Below, in pieces: positions 33,592-45,007 of a stretch of DNA of 64,000 bases. The stretch is from Brachypterus glaber (Eukaryota; Arthropoda; Insecta; Coleoptera; Kateretidae). The stretch is from the NCBI GenBank assembly GCA_958510825.1, contig OY294046.1:47287794-47351793 (forward strand), given 5' to 3'. The notes beneath the pieces were generated by a model, which was not told the origin of the DNA, made no database searches, and was given only the letters and a program-made list of their open reading frames with translations. Both the position numbers and the translations under genes were made by a program. Each line of letters starts with the position of its first letter. Position 1 is the stretch's first letter.

Positions 33592-34595
33592 TTAGAGTAT
33601 AATGACATTAATAATATGACACAGTTTCGTAAAGTAATTCCTATTAGTTGCGAAGAAACATGCGTTTAAAATCGAAAATTTTCTCTCATGAAAAATTACG
33701 TATAACTTAATTTAGGATAATAATTTAAAATACGTTGTGATAGTAAATTTGAAGGGTAAATTTCGGTAAATTTAAAAATTCAGTTAATTTTCCTCTAAAA
33801 CAGTAAAAAATTCAGTTTATCGTATTAATTTAATCTTAATATTACTCTCTTATCTTAGCTCCATTAGAAGCAAAATCGCACAAATATAACAAAGTTAAGT
33901 ATTTGGCAACACTGGACAATTTGCACGTTTATTCAAATCCATTCCAGTTATTTAGCGTGATTACCGACTATACTCTTTTAAATTGTTCTTATTCGACCAA
34001 AACGGTTCATTAGCTTTTAAAAGACCGGTTTAAGTTATATTATTAAACCTACTTTGAATATGATTAACACAAATTAATCGACTTGCTAATTACAATAATT
34101 AAAAACTCCTGCAAAAACTCTCTGGAAAATTAACTAGTCAAATAATTGCAAGAAATTTATCAGAGTAATTACCAAATCCTTTTTTTATTACCCAAAACGA
34201 AACTCGTTATTTAAAATACTTTCTTTGGTTACAAAAAATATAATTTTTAAATCCAAAGAATAAAGCAAAAACAAGTTTAATTTACTTGAAACCATTTAAA
34301 CCATCAATAGACACCCCAAAAAGTTGTTCATAACAAGTTTTTCTTAACACAAATTTTGTAACTTTTAAAGTAAAGTTATAAAATTATAAATATTTTTTTA
34401 TATCCAGCCGGCGCAATCTTTTTTTAAGTGGAGTTTAATACATTTTTAAAGTAACCAAGTGTATTTAAATCGCGCGAAAGTAGCATTATTTAAAAAGTGT
34501 ATATTCTTTGATGGAAAAGAAGGAAATATAAAAATTTAATAACGTATTTAAACTAAATATATAACTCTTAAATTTCTTTTAATTTTAGATAAACC
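33592..34595. other. no supported gene
   Basis: A+T-rich sequence without supported features. Confidence 0.45.
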
Positions 34596-35130
34596 TTTCA
34601 TTTCATTTCATTTCATTTATTTAATCATGATACAGGGTTTACATTCGTCAAAATATTATAAATTAAAAATAAATAAATAAATAAGGGACATTACAATAAT
34701 ATAAAAATAAACATTAAACGAGATCGCTTAAATTACTATTTAAAAATTCTTCCCCACTTTCAAAAGCCTTCTGCAAAAGGTAATTTTTTAACTTTCCTTT
34801 AAACGCATTTAGAGGTAGGGTTTTGACGGCAACAGGCAAATGGTTAAAAAATTTTGGACCAAAGAAATTTGAACCAAACCTGTTGCTTTCTAGTCGTAGC
34901 ATAGGGAGTCTAATGTTGTTACTTCTAGTGTTGCAGTCGTGAATATTAGTTTGCAGAGTGTACTTTTCGGGATTTTGTTTTACATAAAGTAAAGTAATGT
35001 ATATGTAGAGAGAGGGGACAGTCAAACCTACTAAATCTTTCAATTTTGTATACGAATATAAATGAAACATTAATATAGTGTATTTAAAGAAGGAAATAAT
35101 AGGATATGTAATAAAAATATTATAATAATT
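34596..35130 (-). pseudogene. non-LTR retrotransposon 3' end (RT C-terminal tail)
   Basis: The minus frame 35070-34714 encodes 118 residues with the signature of the C-terminal tail of Jockey/CR1-type LINE polyproteins: LTVPSLYIY near residues 16-24, HDCNTRSNNIRLPMLRL at about 44-60, then FFGPKFFNHLPVAVK at about 69-83, and a lysine-rich end. The frame stays open about 20 codons upstream of the first ATG, so the start is not a true start. Past the stop is a short 3' UTR and then four ATGAA-type repeats (34596-34625), a LINE-style tail. The element is 5'-truncated, lacks the endonuclease and the RT core, and cannot move itself. Known family features and sequence agree; the exact clade is inference. 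Confidence 0.8.
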
Positions 35131-35459
35131 ATTATTTATGCATGTTCCTAATAATAAAATTTAAGCATAGGTCAATAGACTCTGTTATTATACTCATCGT
35201 ATCTCTACGTTCATAGAGGTATATATGGTTTTCTATTTTCAGATTTTAATATTTATACGTACTTTGTATGTATTTCTTTTGCATGTGGCTAAAAATATAT
35301 GTTTTTATTAAATGCTAACAACATACAAAATATCCAGCCAAAGATATTTTAAATTAGTAAATAGGGTCTTAAAATTTGGAAAAATATGGAAATAGGTAAG
35401 ACGCTTGTAATCAAAAAAGTATGCACTTAAAATAAAATAAGAGACATCCCGAAATAACG

Positions 35460-35765
35460 CGTCAAAAACAACAAATAGCCATATCTCCCATATCTACTCC
35501 CTAATAAGTAGAAAATACCTTCTATCTATTAAAAACAAACCCCTTACAATTAAAAGCTCAAGCCAGTACTCTATGGAGTCTCAGCCTGGAACAAAATCAT
35601 TCTCAACAGAACTCTTTCATTTAAACTTTTTCCAAAAAAAAGGTACGCAGAATATGCCTCAAACCCTCATTGTTTATGAGAAACACCAAAATCCATAGAT
35701 CTCGACATGCCCCTCCTCAAAACGGAAATCATCCGTCATAGCAAGTATTTTACCCAAGACAACTA
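35460..35765 (+). pseudogene. decayed Jockey-like reverse-transcriptase fragment
   Basis: Pieces of the region after the RT core can be read in plus. ISHIYSLISRKYLLSIKNKP corresponds to the conserved 'L..LI.R.S.LS..NKLL.YK' stretch of Jockey-type LINEs. After a frameshift, LTIKAQASTLWSLSLEQN follows in the place of 'LKP.WTYGIQLWG'. Further on, LDMPLLKTEIIRHSKYF matches the 'DL.IP.VKEEI.R.S..Y' block near the C-terminus. Frameshifts and stops break it. It is on the opposite strand to the 34.6-35.1 kb LINE, so it is a separate insertion. Confidence 0.65.
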
Positions 35766-35888
35766 AGATCACTTTAACCTCCTCTTTTCCAATTTCCTCA
35801 ATTACGATTTTGTGTTATCGAAATGGCGATTTCTCCCGTTAGATTAGACAGGGACAAAAGTTCCACCCAAAAAGGATAGAAGACACTC

Positions 35889-35970
35889 CCACTTCCACCC
35901 AACCAAACAAATTCTGTATTTGTTCTTTGTTGAACAAATACAATATTTACTTGGCCGGGCGAAAAGTGTA
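35889..35970. repeat. diverged hairpin, relative of 36073-36164
   Basis: CACTTCCACCCAACCAAACA, AATTCTGTATTTGTT, then AACAAATACAATATTTACTT, GGCCGGGCGAAAAGTG. The same arm sequences as the neighbouring 92-bp hairpin, but with several mismatches. Confidence 0.6.
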
Positions 35971-36072
35971 ACAATTTAATTTTTATTAAAGAAAGTACTG
36001 GCGCCATCTAAATTTTAGTAGAATTATCTTATTCTACAGATTCACATTAGCTATGTTCGTTCGTACCGCGCA

Positions 36073-36164
36073 GTGCTACACTTTCCGGCCAACCAAATAA
36101 ATACTGTATTTGTTGTATGAAAAACAAATACAGTATTTATTTGGTTGGCTGGAAAGTGTAGCAC
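36073..36164. repeat. 92-bp almost perfect hairpin
   Basis: 42-nt arms (GTGCTACACTTTCCGGCCAA ... ACTGTATTTGTT and its inverse) differ at one position (G/A) around an 8-nt loop GTATGAAA. Size and pairing resemble a miniature MITE, and also a miRNA-like precursor. Only the fold is shown by the sequence. Confidence 0.85.
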
Positions 36165-36292
36165 AAATGAGATAGAGATACGGTAGACGTCTTTTGTTTC
36201 ATAATTCTAGTTGTAGAGATCTCCATTAAAACGTAAAAATCTAAAAAACATTGTGTGCGCAAAGGCCGAAACTAGTTTTTTTGCTGGTTATA

Positions 36293-37421
36293 TAGGGTTT
36301 TCGTTTTGCGACTTCGGTTATTATAAAGATACAAGATCTGTTAAATTAGGAAAGAGTTGCGCATTTTTATGCTGATCAATAATCTAAAAGAAAATTTGAC
36401 CTATAATTTTTTGTTTTTTTTTTTTAATTATTGCAAAAAAAATAAAAATCTAAGCTAGATGTTTTTATGACTTTGTTGAGGTACTTCTTTGCAAGGAATC
36501 TAAATCTGTTTTCATATTTTCCATAGCATTTTAGATGCAAGAGTTACAACACTTAACTTCGTTTATTCTTATGGGCGCCATTTTGGATTTGTATATTTTT
36601 GTATACAGTTTTTTTTCTGATTACGATGATGTATCACATTGTGTGATTCACACAATATCACGCAGAGTGATTTGGAAACAACGAAGCAATTAAATTAACG
36701 GAGGTTAGGTTTAAAACTGTAAATATTGTCAATGTGACATTGTCACCTACACGCATGCGTGAGCTTGAAAAAAAGGAGCGGCTAATTGTAGATCTAAATG
36801 CCGAGCTCACGCATGCGCGTAGGTGGAATTGTCACATTGACAATATTTACAGTTTTAAACCTAACCTCCGTTCATTTAATTGCTTCGTTGTTTCCAAAGC
36901 ACGCTGCGCAAAAATGATTTTTTTTTATTTCGTTTAAAATGTAAGACTTGATCATTTCGTGTGATTGATACAAATCCAAAATGGATCCCATAAGAAAAGT
37001 TAAGTATGGTTACTTTTGCATCTCAAATGCCATGACAAATATGATAACAGAATAAGATTTATTGGAAAAAAGTACCTTAATAATGTTTCAGTTAAAAACG
37101 ACTAGCTTTGTCGGTTTTCGCTCAAAAAAATAAAAGCGAAACTCAGATGCCATGGAAAATATGATAACAGAATAAGAGTTCTTGCAAAAAAGTACATTAA
37201 TAATGTTTCAGTTAAAAACGTCTAGCTTTGTCGGTTTTCGCTCAAAAAAATAAAAAAATAATATTTTTGCAATGATTTAAAAACAAAAAATTATAGGTCA
37301 AATTTTCTTTTAGATTACTGATCAGGATAAAAATGCGAAAATTGTTTTCTAATTTTGCCGATCTTGTATCTCTTATAATAACCGAGATATCCATGATTGA
37401 GGTCGAAAAACGGACACCCTG
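36293..37421. mobile_element. ~1.13-kb foldback element with CAGGGTG-type end
   Basis: The right terminus is CGGACACCCTG; its inverse, CAGGGTGTCCG, is matched at the left by a decayed AGGGTTTTCGTTTTGCGAC. Outer arms (36310-36415 and 37285-37400; AGAAAATTTGACCTATAATT), middle arms (for example 'CCATTTTGGATTTGTA' near 36580 and TACAAATCCAAAATGG near 36970) and inner arms (36672 to about 36765 and 36802-36898; GGAGGTTAGGTTTAAAACTG) nest in order. The centre is near 36785. The right half carries a 120-bp direct duplication. TA flanks the right end. Confidence 0.8.
37022..37255 (+). repeat. 120-bp direct duplication inside the foldback
   Basis: Copy 1 starts near 37022 and copy 2 near 37142. Both contain CTCA(A/G)ATGCCATG, AAATATGATAACAGAATAAG, TTAATAATGTTTCAGTT and GCTTTGTCGGTTTTCGCTC. 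Only the right arm is duplicated. Confidence 0.85.
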
Positions 37422-37814
37422 TATGTACCTATTTCAAAGAGTATGGTATAAAATACTAAACATTACATGTTTTTTTAGGTTTGTTTTGTCCATTATATGC
37501 GATTATATATTTTACGACACATATGTTGAATATACTCCTTTATCATTCTTCCTAATTAAAATAACAAAAAAAAAGAAACGTTATAACTAAATTTACATCA
37601 AATTATTTTTGTATATTTTAAAACATAAATCGTAAATTTAAAAGTTTTAAATTTAAACCCAGCATTAAAGACCAGCATTAAAGGCACGAAGCATTAAAAA
37701 ATATACTGTGTGGGTTAAATAATTGCCTAGAAATTGAGGTATAATAAATTGAATGTTCATTCTTAAGCATCAAATTTAATTGACTATAATAACGATATCT
37801 ATTGAAACACCAAA

Positions 37815-38440
37815 AAATACACTGCCCAGTAAAATCGCTTTTCCATTTTTTACCTTCGCGCGTTATATAGATTTTTTATTATCAGATTCACTTTCAGCAA
37901 TCTCAAAAACCTCAATATACAAATTTTCACTAAAACTACCCCGACCCTCCAGTAGGTGGAGTTGGATTTTTTTTATTATCAGATTCCCTTTTAGCTACCT
38001 CAGAAACCCCTATATACCAATTTTCACGAAAACTACCCCCCGCCCCTCAGAAGAATTTTTTTATTGTCATATTTAATTTCAGCAAATCCCTATATAGCAG
38101 TTTTCAAATTTTTGTGAAAATTATTGTATTTACCCCATTTGCCCCCCTTGCCCCACCCCAATGTTTAACAATCCCGAGCGAGAACTGTTGGTAGCGTACC
38201 TGTATGCGAAATTTCAAGTCTCTAGCTTATAGCGTTCTTAAGTTATCGTGCCCACAAAATTTCCTGGACAGAACGACCGATCAATCGACCAACCGACCGA
38301 TCAATCGACCGACCGACCGACAATTTTTTTTTGCTTGAAATTGATTTATTAGAAATAAAACGTCATAAAACGCAAAAATACGGAAAAAAAATAAAAATTT
38401 TGCACGAATAGGCTTTCCGAAATTTAATCATTCATTTGTG
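37815..38440 (-). mobile_element. composite repeat R3, copy 2
   Basis: Inverse of 12600-13455. It starts TACACTGCCCAGTAAAA, then two to three tandem units (TTATCAGATTC.CTTT..GC, AAAACTACCCC), then CCTGTATGCGAAATTTCAAG, TTAAGTTATCGTGCCCA, a GACCGATC microsatellite (38276-38322) and TTGCTTGAAATTGATTTA. The plus frame at 37780-38076 is read through the tandem units. Confidence 0.65.
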
Positions 38441-38798
38441 ACTGGGCTGCCAGTCTGAATTATTGACTCAAAATGACATTATTAAGGCCTTATATGAAGA
38501 GTAATTCAATAAACCTACTAAAAATAATAAACATTCATTTAAAATTATACAAAGACCGAAAATCATGGCTTTATGCTTTGCAAATACCTATATATTTTTT
38601 GAAAGATATTCATACACTGAACTTCGCTTAAATTTATCTTTTAAACTAACTGTATAAATATTTGGCTTTATAATTAGACAGGAGATGTTTCTATAAATAA
38701 CTTCTAAACCAAACAGAGCTGCTTACGTTAACATACAAACCATAAACGAATTACACATACTGGGCGTTTAAAATAAAATATGCGATTCATTTAAACTC

Positions 38799-39160
38799 AG
38801 CACTTTTTTGGATTTCAGAAAAGCTTTTGACAGTATCTAATACAAGGGTGATTGAGGTCATTCTATTTTGACGTTTAACCCAAACGAACTAAAATTAATT
38901 ATTCCAAAAAATTGAATTAGCAGGTACTTTATGAAAATTTCTCCCAACCCATGAAAGATAAATTTGTACAGTGTAACTGAGAACTTTCCCATCATTAACA
39001 ATGAAAAAAACTCTATTGGACTTACCGATACTTCAGAGTTTCTAGAAGTGAATCTAGACTACAAACTTTAACTGATGAACCACTGTAACTGTCGAGAAAA
39101 ATTTACCGCTAGAGCTAATATCTTTAGAAGACCAAAGAATTAATATATAAATTGTCTGTA
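38799..39160 (+). pseudogene. decayed LINE reverse-transcriptase remnant
   Basis: At 38799-38837 the frame reads STFLDFRKAFDSI and then stops. This is motif A of non-LTR reverse transcriptases (consensus F.DF.KAFD). Downstream, at about 38985-39140, NNEKNSIGLTDTSEFLEVN, then LDYKL, and after a stop ANIFRRPKN, line up with the 'FLG..LD..L.W..H ... LR.' region that follows the RT core. The part between is missing or scrambled, so this is a pseudogene with an internal deletion. The plus frame at 39168-39407 may be further decayed sequence of it. Confidence 0.6.
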
Positions 39161-40499
39161 GTATCAGATGGATAGAATGCCACCCTTGTCCTTAACAGAA
39201 AGAACCATTATTAAAATCCGACTAAACAATAATCTCTCTTTGAAATATCCAACGAATTTTTTGGCCAAAGAATTAAAATATAACGTATTTCTACAAGATT
39301 TAAAAAGCTTTAGCCAATTCCATTTACTTACATACACTAAAAAAATCATAAAAAAAATTATTTTAAGCACTCTCAGCAACAAATACCACTTAGTACTTAC
39401 TACTTAAGATAATTTGAGACTTTTTATTTTAATTTTTTGGTTTATTAATTCCCATAATCCATTTGTATTGTGGTAGAATAGAAAATGGTATTTATAAGGC
39501 GCCACATTTTCTACTTCATAGCTCAGTTCGGGGTCGTGGTTCTTAGGAAAACACATTCTAGGGTTGAGATTTATTTATTTGGTAGCACCAAAACCAATGC
39601 ATAAAAGGAGTAGTGCTCATTGGTGGTAAATGCAAAGGGAACTTCTTGTGAAGATACATGGTAAAATGTAAAACTTCAAGAACTGGAAAATACACGTGGA
39701 ATTTTAAAGTTTACTAATGTAACATAAGTTACAAATTATTACATACCTGGAACGACCAGGCGTTTACCATAAACATCACCGCGTTGGGTTAGTCAAAAAT
39801 GCAAATTAGGCCCTGAAGCTCTAACTCAATTCATCCATTCACATTCTACAACGTGCACTTGTCAAAAGTTAAAGGAAGTCTGTCAGAAATGTCAAATGTC
39901 GGAAATACTTAAGAATTAAAATATGCGATAACTCTCAATACACGTTAATATACAGTTGCCTACCCACAATGAGCAGTACTATACAAAATATTATTTTAAA
40001 TTGTATACTAAAATATTTCCTAGTTTGTTTTGTTACAGTATCAATAATTTTGACCAAAGGAAATTATTTTTTTTTCTCGTAATGGTAAAGTCGAAAACTA
40101 GAAATTTCAGTCTCAAAGAAGCCAAATGTTAACTTAAAGCATAAAATTTATTGTGTACATTTTATAATAGAATAATTACATACAAATTATAACAATTTGC
40201 AAGAGTATAGTCGTATAAAACGATCTTTATCGTAGGTTTTATAGTATGTTATTTATTTTGAAATGCGTTACTATTACACGTAGCGTGATATAAATTAATT
40301 GAATACAACTATATAAAGTATGTTAATCTGCCAATAACTATTTTATATCAAATAATATGCCTCTAAGAAAATATTTTGCAAAGAGTTTTTTGTTATTTAA
40401 TAAAAGGTAATTTAATGAATCAAATATTAAGAATTTATAAAAACTAAAGTTAACCTTACAAACAGGATAAATGCCGAAACTGCACTATCATTGGGGAAC
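39161..40499. other. no supported gene
   Basis: A+T-rich. Opposing frames at 39164-39407 overlap each other. TAGCTCAGTTCGG at about 39519 resembles a Pol III A-box, but no B-box follows at the right distance. Confidence 0.4.
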
Positions 40500-40504
40500 G
40501 TTCA

Positions 40505-40640
40505 AGTATTACCTAACGCAAAATTTGGCCCTTTTTGACCCCCACCCTCCCCCATGTAATGCGGCGTAACATTTTCCAGACCTTCCACCCCCCTTTAATT
40601 TGTTACGTAAGATTTTTTTACAAAAAGTAAAGAAATTGGA
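40505..40640 (-). mobile_element. possible DNA-element end (CCCCC-rich, TTACGTAA)
   Basis: It contains TTTTTGACCCCCACCCTCCC, CATGTAATGCGGCGTAACAT and TTTGTTACGTAAG. The layout resembles the interior of the 'GGGGTCGTCCATAAAATACG' class of ends seen at 27726, but the matching terminus is not present. Weak. Confidence 0.25.
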
Positions 40641-41641
40641 AGGAAATTTTGCTTTAAGGTTTAAACCGGTTTTTAACCAGTTATTGATTCCGTGTTTTAA
40701 CCATAAACCGATCTGAGGTAATTTCCGCAACCGAAAACCGGTTATTGCCCATGGTTTTCAATATGTATTTTTTTTTTAGAGGATTTAGTGCAATAAAATT
40801 AGCAACGAATCCGTAGATCATTGTTAAAAACGTGATCCAATAAAAAAGTTTATATTTTTTTAAGTGTTATGTTTTACTGAGTAAACAGTACCTACCAGAT
40901 AAAACTTGATGGTGAATAAAAATAGAATAGTATACCTAATAATATAATGGCCCTTCAAAGGAAGATTCAAAACTCTTTTTTTAGGAAACGTTTTAAGTTT
41001 GAATCATGGTTAACATCATCTTTATGTTATTCTGTAAGGTATTAACAATGTTAAATAATTGTTATCGGATTACCTCACTTATTTCATGCTTAATAATTTT
41101 TTAGGTGAGTCAGTCACTTACCCACTTAATTTGCATTCATTTATTTTATAGATACATAATTGTTTCACAGTCAAGGTCAATGCCAAAAAACGTTTGATTA
41201 ATTTCTATTTCTTTGACCTTGACAAGTTTTTATCGTTTTGAATTAGTATATTTTTGTTACTATTTTTTCTGATATCGTTAACATTCTAGATAGTAAGTTA
41301 AAATAGTTATATTTGTTTTTATATGCATTTGATCAAATTACTCAAAATAGTATAGGAGCATTAATTTTGTTAGTTTTACCTAAAATTTTCCAATTTTACT
41401 ATTACTAATTCAAAAGAGGAAATTTTAAATATGGCTCCATTAAAATTTCTTAAATAATTGTCAATTATAAACGAATTATTTTTCTTAAAAGTGGGGCACT
41501 TTTAGCCTCGCTTTTAGCATAATGAAGGATATACAACTTTAAGTTCCAAAGGAGAGCGGTTAGGTACTGTTTCACAAAAGAACTCAAGTGGTACGGTAAA
41601 CCCGTCTAGTATGACCCATGGGATAAATGTGGTTACTAATT
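40641..41641. other. no supported gene
   Basis: A+T-rich sequence without supported features. CTATTAAATTTC-type simple words only. Confidence 0.45.
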
Positions 41642-41914
41642 TCAAATTCCCAATTTACTGCCTAGTTCTGGTTTATTAAACCAGGTTTGTAGCGCTGTAA
41701 TGACAAACTGTCTAAAAAGATTTATAAAATATTTCACCAAATCACACCATAATGGAGTTTTAAACTTTTCATTTTCACGTAGGACACACTTTGATGGTTT
41801 TACCTTAACTCCAATTTGGAGGGTGATTGCTTCATCCGCCAGTGCCATTTTAACCAAAAACTCTCCGAAGAACAGTATTTTAATATTAATATATATTTTT
41901 ATAAAGCAAAGCAA
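41642..41914 (-). CDS. unrecognised 68-90 codon frame, doubtful
   Basis: On minus an ATG in good context (TTAAAATGG, about 41849) opens MALADEAITLQIGVKVKPSK and runs to a stop at 41642, about 68 codons. The composition is more protein-like than most frames here (KCVLRENEKFKTPLWCDLV). However, the same DNA is open on plus for 81 codons, there is no recognisable domain, and no splice partner is seen. The word GGCCATTTTAACCAAAA recurs inside the TIR element at 1321-1701, so it may be mobile-element sequence. Confidence 0.2.
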   Translation of the reverse strand: MLCFIKIYINIKILFFGEFLVKMALADEAITLQIGVKVKPSKCVLRENEKFKTPLWCDLVKYFINLFRQFVITALQTWFNKPELGSKLGI

Positions 41915-43759
41915 ATTACTTTGTTACATGCAAAGTTTTTGCTAACTTCAATCTTTTTAAATATAGATTGGCAAAGGGAGTTTTAAACATATAAAACTGG
42001 TGAACAAAAAAGTCGGTTTTGAAACACTCGTATGCAAACAAAGGTTTAAGTGCCTAGGCAACTGTTATTGAATTTATAATGACCTTTACTGACCTTGGCA
42101 AAAGGGCATAAAGGGGTGTTTGTCCGGGACAAACGTCGACTGCATTGCGTACGGTTCTCGCCGCTGGCATCCCATTGATTTCTGTTCGAAAAATTTGACC
42201 GTCTTATTCCAAAATGCAACAACAATTACACTAAAACCTAAAATTTAAATAAATAAAATAATAATGATGATGAACAAGATACATTGCAATGCTTTGTAAA
42301 ATAAAAATGGACAGAACTGCCAGTCATTCTAACCGGAATTTTCTAAATATGTATAGTGAAATCCCGGCATCGATTCACCCAGAGTGGCAATTTTTTCTTT
42401 CTTTTTTTAGAGTGGGAATTGCTTTCAATAAAATTGAATGGGCTGAAGCTGAAAATATATGCACATCCTTATATTAGAGCTGCTACTATATCTTCATGAG
42501 CACTCAACCTTGAATGCGCCCCCTACCCCATCTTAAAAACATCTGGCTACGCAAGACGCTTAATCGTGTAGCCAAATCTTTCCACATTGTCGATGGTTTC
42601 AATTTTTATTTCTAACGCGAATTATGCTCCTTCCATTAGGCATTTCAGTTGTCATGAGATATCGAGACCACAAATCGTATTTTTTTGTAGTATTGATGAA
42701 GCTCTAGAGGTATAGCCTTAAACGTAGACCCCCAATATGCTATATCGTCATCTAAAGGCTCTAACGGTCTAACTCCAAAACGTCATATTTTTCAGGAGAC
42801 GTAAAAAACGATTTAAAACTTAATTATAGCAATTTAGAACTTTAAAACTAGCTTGTTCACAGGTAAAAATGTTTGAAATGTGTTAATGTATTTAAAACTT
42901 TTCATTGTTATCTATTTTATATAAATTATTTGAAAATTAAATTTTAACCACAGAATCTAAATTCACTAATGGTCTATCTCCAAGGGAAGATAAAGGAGGA
43001 TACCTATCGTATTTTATCGCGTAATATTATTACAAAAAATTTATATTTTTATATTTAATATATAATATTACTACTAGGTAGGCATAATATATATATACAT
43101 TATTAATGGCAATAATTATAATTATCATCAAACAGTAAATTAACAAATATTTGAAACGGGATCCCCTGTTGTCGAGAAATAGTTTGACATTAGTGACAGT
43201 TCTCATTTAATTGTTTTCTCACAATCATATGATGGAGTTAGACACTTAGCGACTTAAAATATTTACATTTTTGCATTTTTTGAGGCTGATATTGGTTTAA
43301 TGCAACTTTTTTTTTTGAAGTATGTTGGTAATCAGATAATGAAGCAAATTTGATAAAAATCTCATTTTTGAAAAATTTGGAGTTAGACAACTAGAGCCTT
43401 TAATGGACGATATCATTCGAATCACTAGTTACAAACTTTTATTTATTTTTTCGGCCATTATTAAATGACCAGTTTCTGAGGAAATCGCAAGTATAAATGT
43501 GTACGATCAGCTTAACTTTTATAAAATAAAATTATCAGCTTTTGGAACAAATTTATTCAATTTTAAAATGCATGTTCGAAATTTATATAAATCAAATTCA
43601 CTTCATTAATTTTCCTATTACGGGGTTTTATTTGTTTTCCCAACGTTGCACAGACTGGATTTTACCATTAGGTCCAAAAAAAAATAATTTACATATACAT
43701 ATTATAGATACTATTCGTAGCCCCACAGCTAAAAGAGAACTGTTGAAGCTTGTGTGGCC
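41915..43759. other. no supported gene
   Basis: Weak frames only: 42289-42477 plus, and 43542-43796 plus, whose end (WILPLGPKKNNLHIHIID) follows a good acceptor-like TTTTCCCAACGTTGCACAG but has no donor. Confidence 0.4.
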
Positions 43760-43789
43760 ACATTTGGTACCACATGTGGTACCAAATGT
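43760..43789. repeat. 30-bp perfect palindrome
   Basis: ACATTTGGTACCACA is followed directly by its exact inverse. It contains two KpnI-type GGTACC words around CACATGTG. Confidence 0.9.
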
Positions 43790-43871
43790 AGTTTAGAACT
43801 CTTCTATAGGAAAAAACTTAAAATTACTGTTAGGTTAAGGACACGTAGAATGTGGCAGATCCGTATCATTT

Positions 43872-45003
43872 ATAGTCCAGTCAAATGATAAATGTAAATT
43901 GCAATAAATGTACCAACGAACTAACAACTCTCTGGAATACGCATACCGTTAATATAAAGTATCGCCAACATCTCGGTTTGTTTGTAAACAAATAGTAGGT
44001 ATATTTAGGCCTGAACAATAACAATTACCAGTAACTGTTATTGTTGTCTTTGTTAGAAAAAAGCTGTGCGAGTAAGACAGACAAATGTATATGTTTGCTA
44101 CGTTTTTTTCAGTTTTTACAAATGAAATGCCTATTCTAGAGAGAAGAGTTATTAGTTCGTTGAAATGTACACAGGCTGATATTTTAAATGGTAGTCGTGG
44201 AAGGTAACAGAACACTCCTATTAGTTTTTCACTGGGTGATTTGCGTAAGGGGTGTCCGCTAGCTTGAGTTTAGGGGTGAGTTACTTAATATGCAAAAATG
44301 CATAATTTTAAGGAGTAAATTTCCAGCAATTTTTGTTTGGATAATTTTTTTAATCTAATAATAACAACAACCGAGTTAATTTAAAAATAGCCATGTTGGA
44401 GGTGAAATTGTTTTTTTTTCATTTTTCATCCAAATTATTCATAGGACGATAAAAGTGGTTATAACTTATAACTTATAAGCAAACTTGTAGCTCTTGATAT
44501 TCTCTATAAGTTTCGTATATTATAAATTTTCATAGGTACTTTGGTACGGTTACAGAGGGCGTCCACTGTAACCGTAACAAAATACTTACGAGAATGCATA
44601 ATGTATAAAACTTATAGAGAATTTCAGGAGCTACAAGTTCGCTAATAACCATTTTTATCCTCCGATGAATAATTTGACTGAAAAGTCGAGAAAAACAGTT
44701 TCACCCCCAACATGTCAATTTTTGAATATTTCTAACTCGATTGTTATTAATATATTAAAAAAATGATCCAAACAAAAATTGTTGGAGATTTTCTCGTTAA
44801 CAAAATTTGTTATATGCATTTTTATCGTAAGATGCATAGTTAGCGAGATTACCGCTTTCACCCGTAAAATTCAAGATAGCGCACATCCCTTAAGCAAATC
44901 ACCCGGTGAAAAAACAGGAGTGTTCTGTTACTATCCACTACTACAATTTAAAATATCAGCACGTGTACATTTATTGCAATTTCTTGTTATTTGACTGGAC
45001 TAT
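43872..45003. mobile_element. foldback element F1, carrying a nested MITE
   Basis: Ends TATAGTCCAGTCAAAT and ATTTGACTGGACTAT. The arms run inward through AACAGAACACTCCT, GGGTGATTTGCGTAAGGG, TAGCTCTTGATATTCTCTA and their inverses to a centre at about 44547-44577 (ACGGTTACAG / CTGTAACCGT). Without the nested 249-bp insertion it is about 875 bp. A piece of the same element is at 54108-54250. No coding capacity. Confidence 0.8.
43914..44162. mobile_element. hAT-like MITE, copy 1, 8-bp duplication
   Basis: TIRs are CAACGAACTAACAACTCT and AGAGTTATTAGTTCGTTG. The 8-bp target duplication AAATGTAC is at 43906-43913 and 44163-44170. The target is the arm of F1; the opposite arm of F1 shows the uninterrupted site (ATGTACACGTGCTG in inverse). 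8-bp duplications are typical of hAT elements (known). The frame at 43949-44215 minus is read through it. Confidence 0.88.
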
Positions 45004-45007
45004 TATA

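Noticed and set aside
39515..39550. TAGCTCAGTTCGG resembling a Pol III A-box
   Set aside because: No B-box at a proper distance and no cloverleaf.
41642..41945. Possible gene on either strand (90 minus, 81 plus codons)
   Set aside because: Both strands are open over the same bases, which is expected by chance in some patches; kept only as a doubtful frame.
42289..42477. 62-codon ATG frame with an acceptor-like TTTCTTTTTTTAG in the middle
   Set aside because: Different phases each give different short frames; no donor and no domain.
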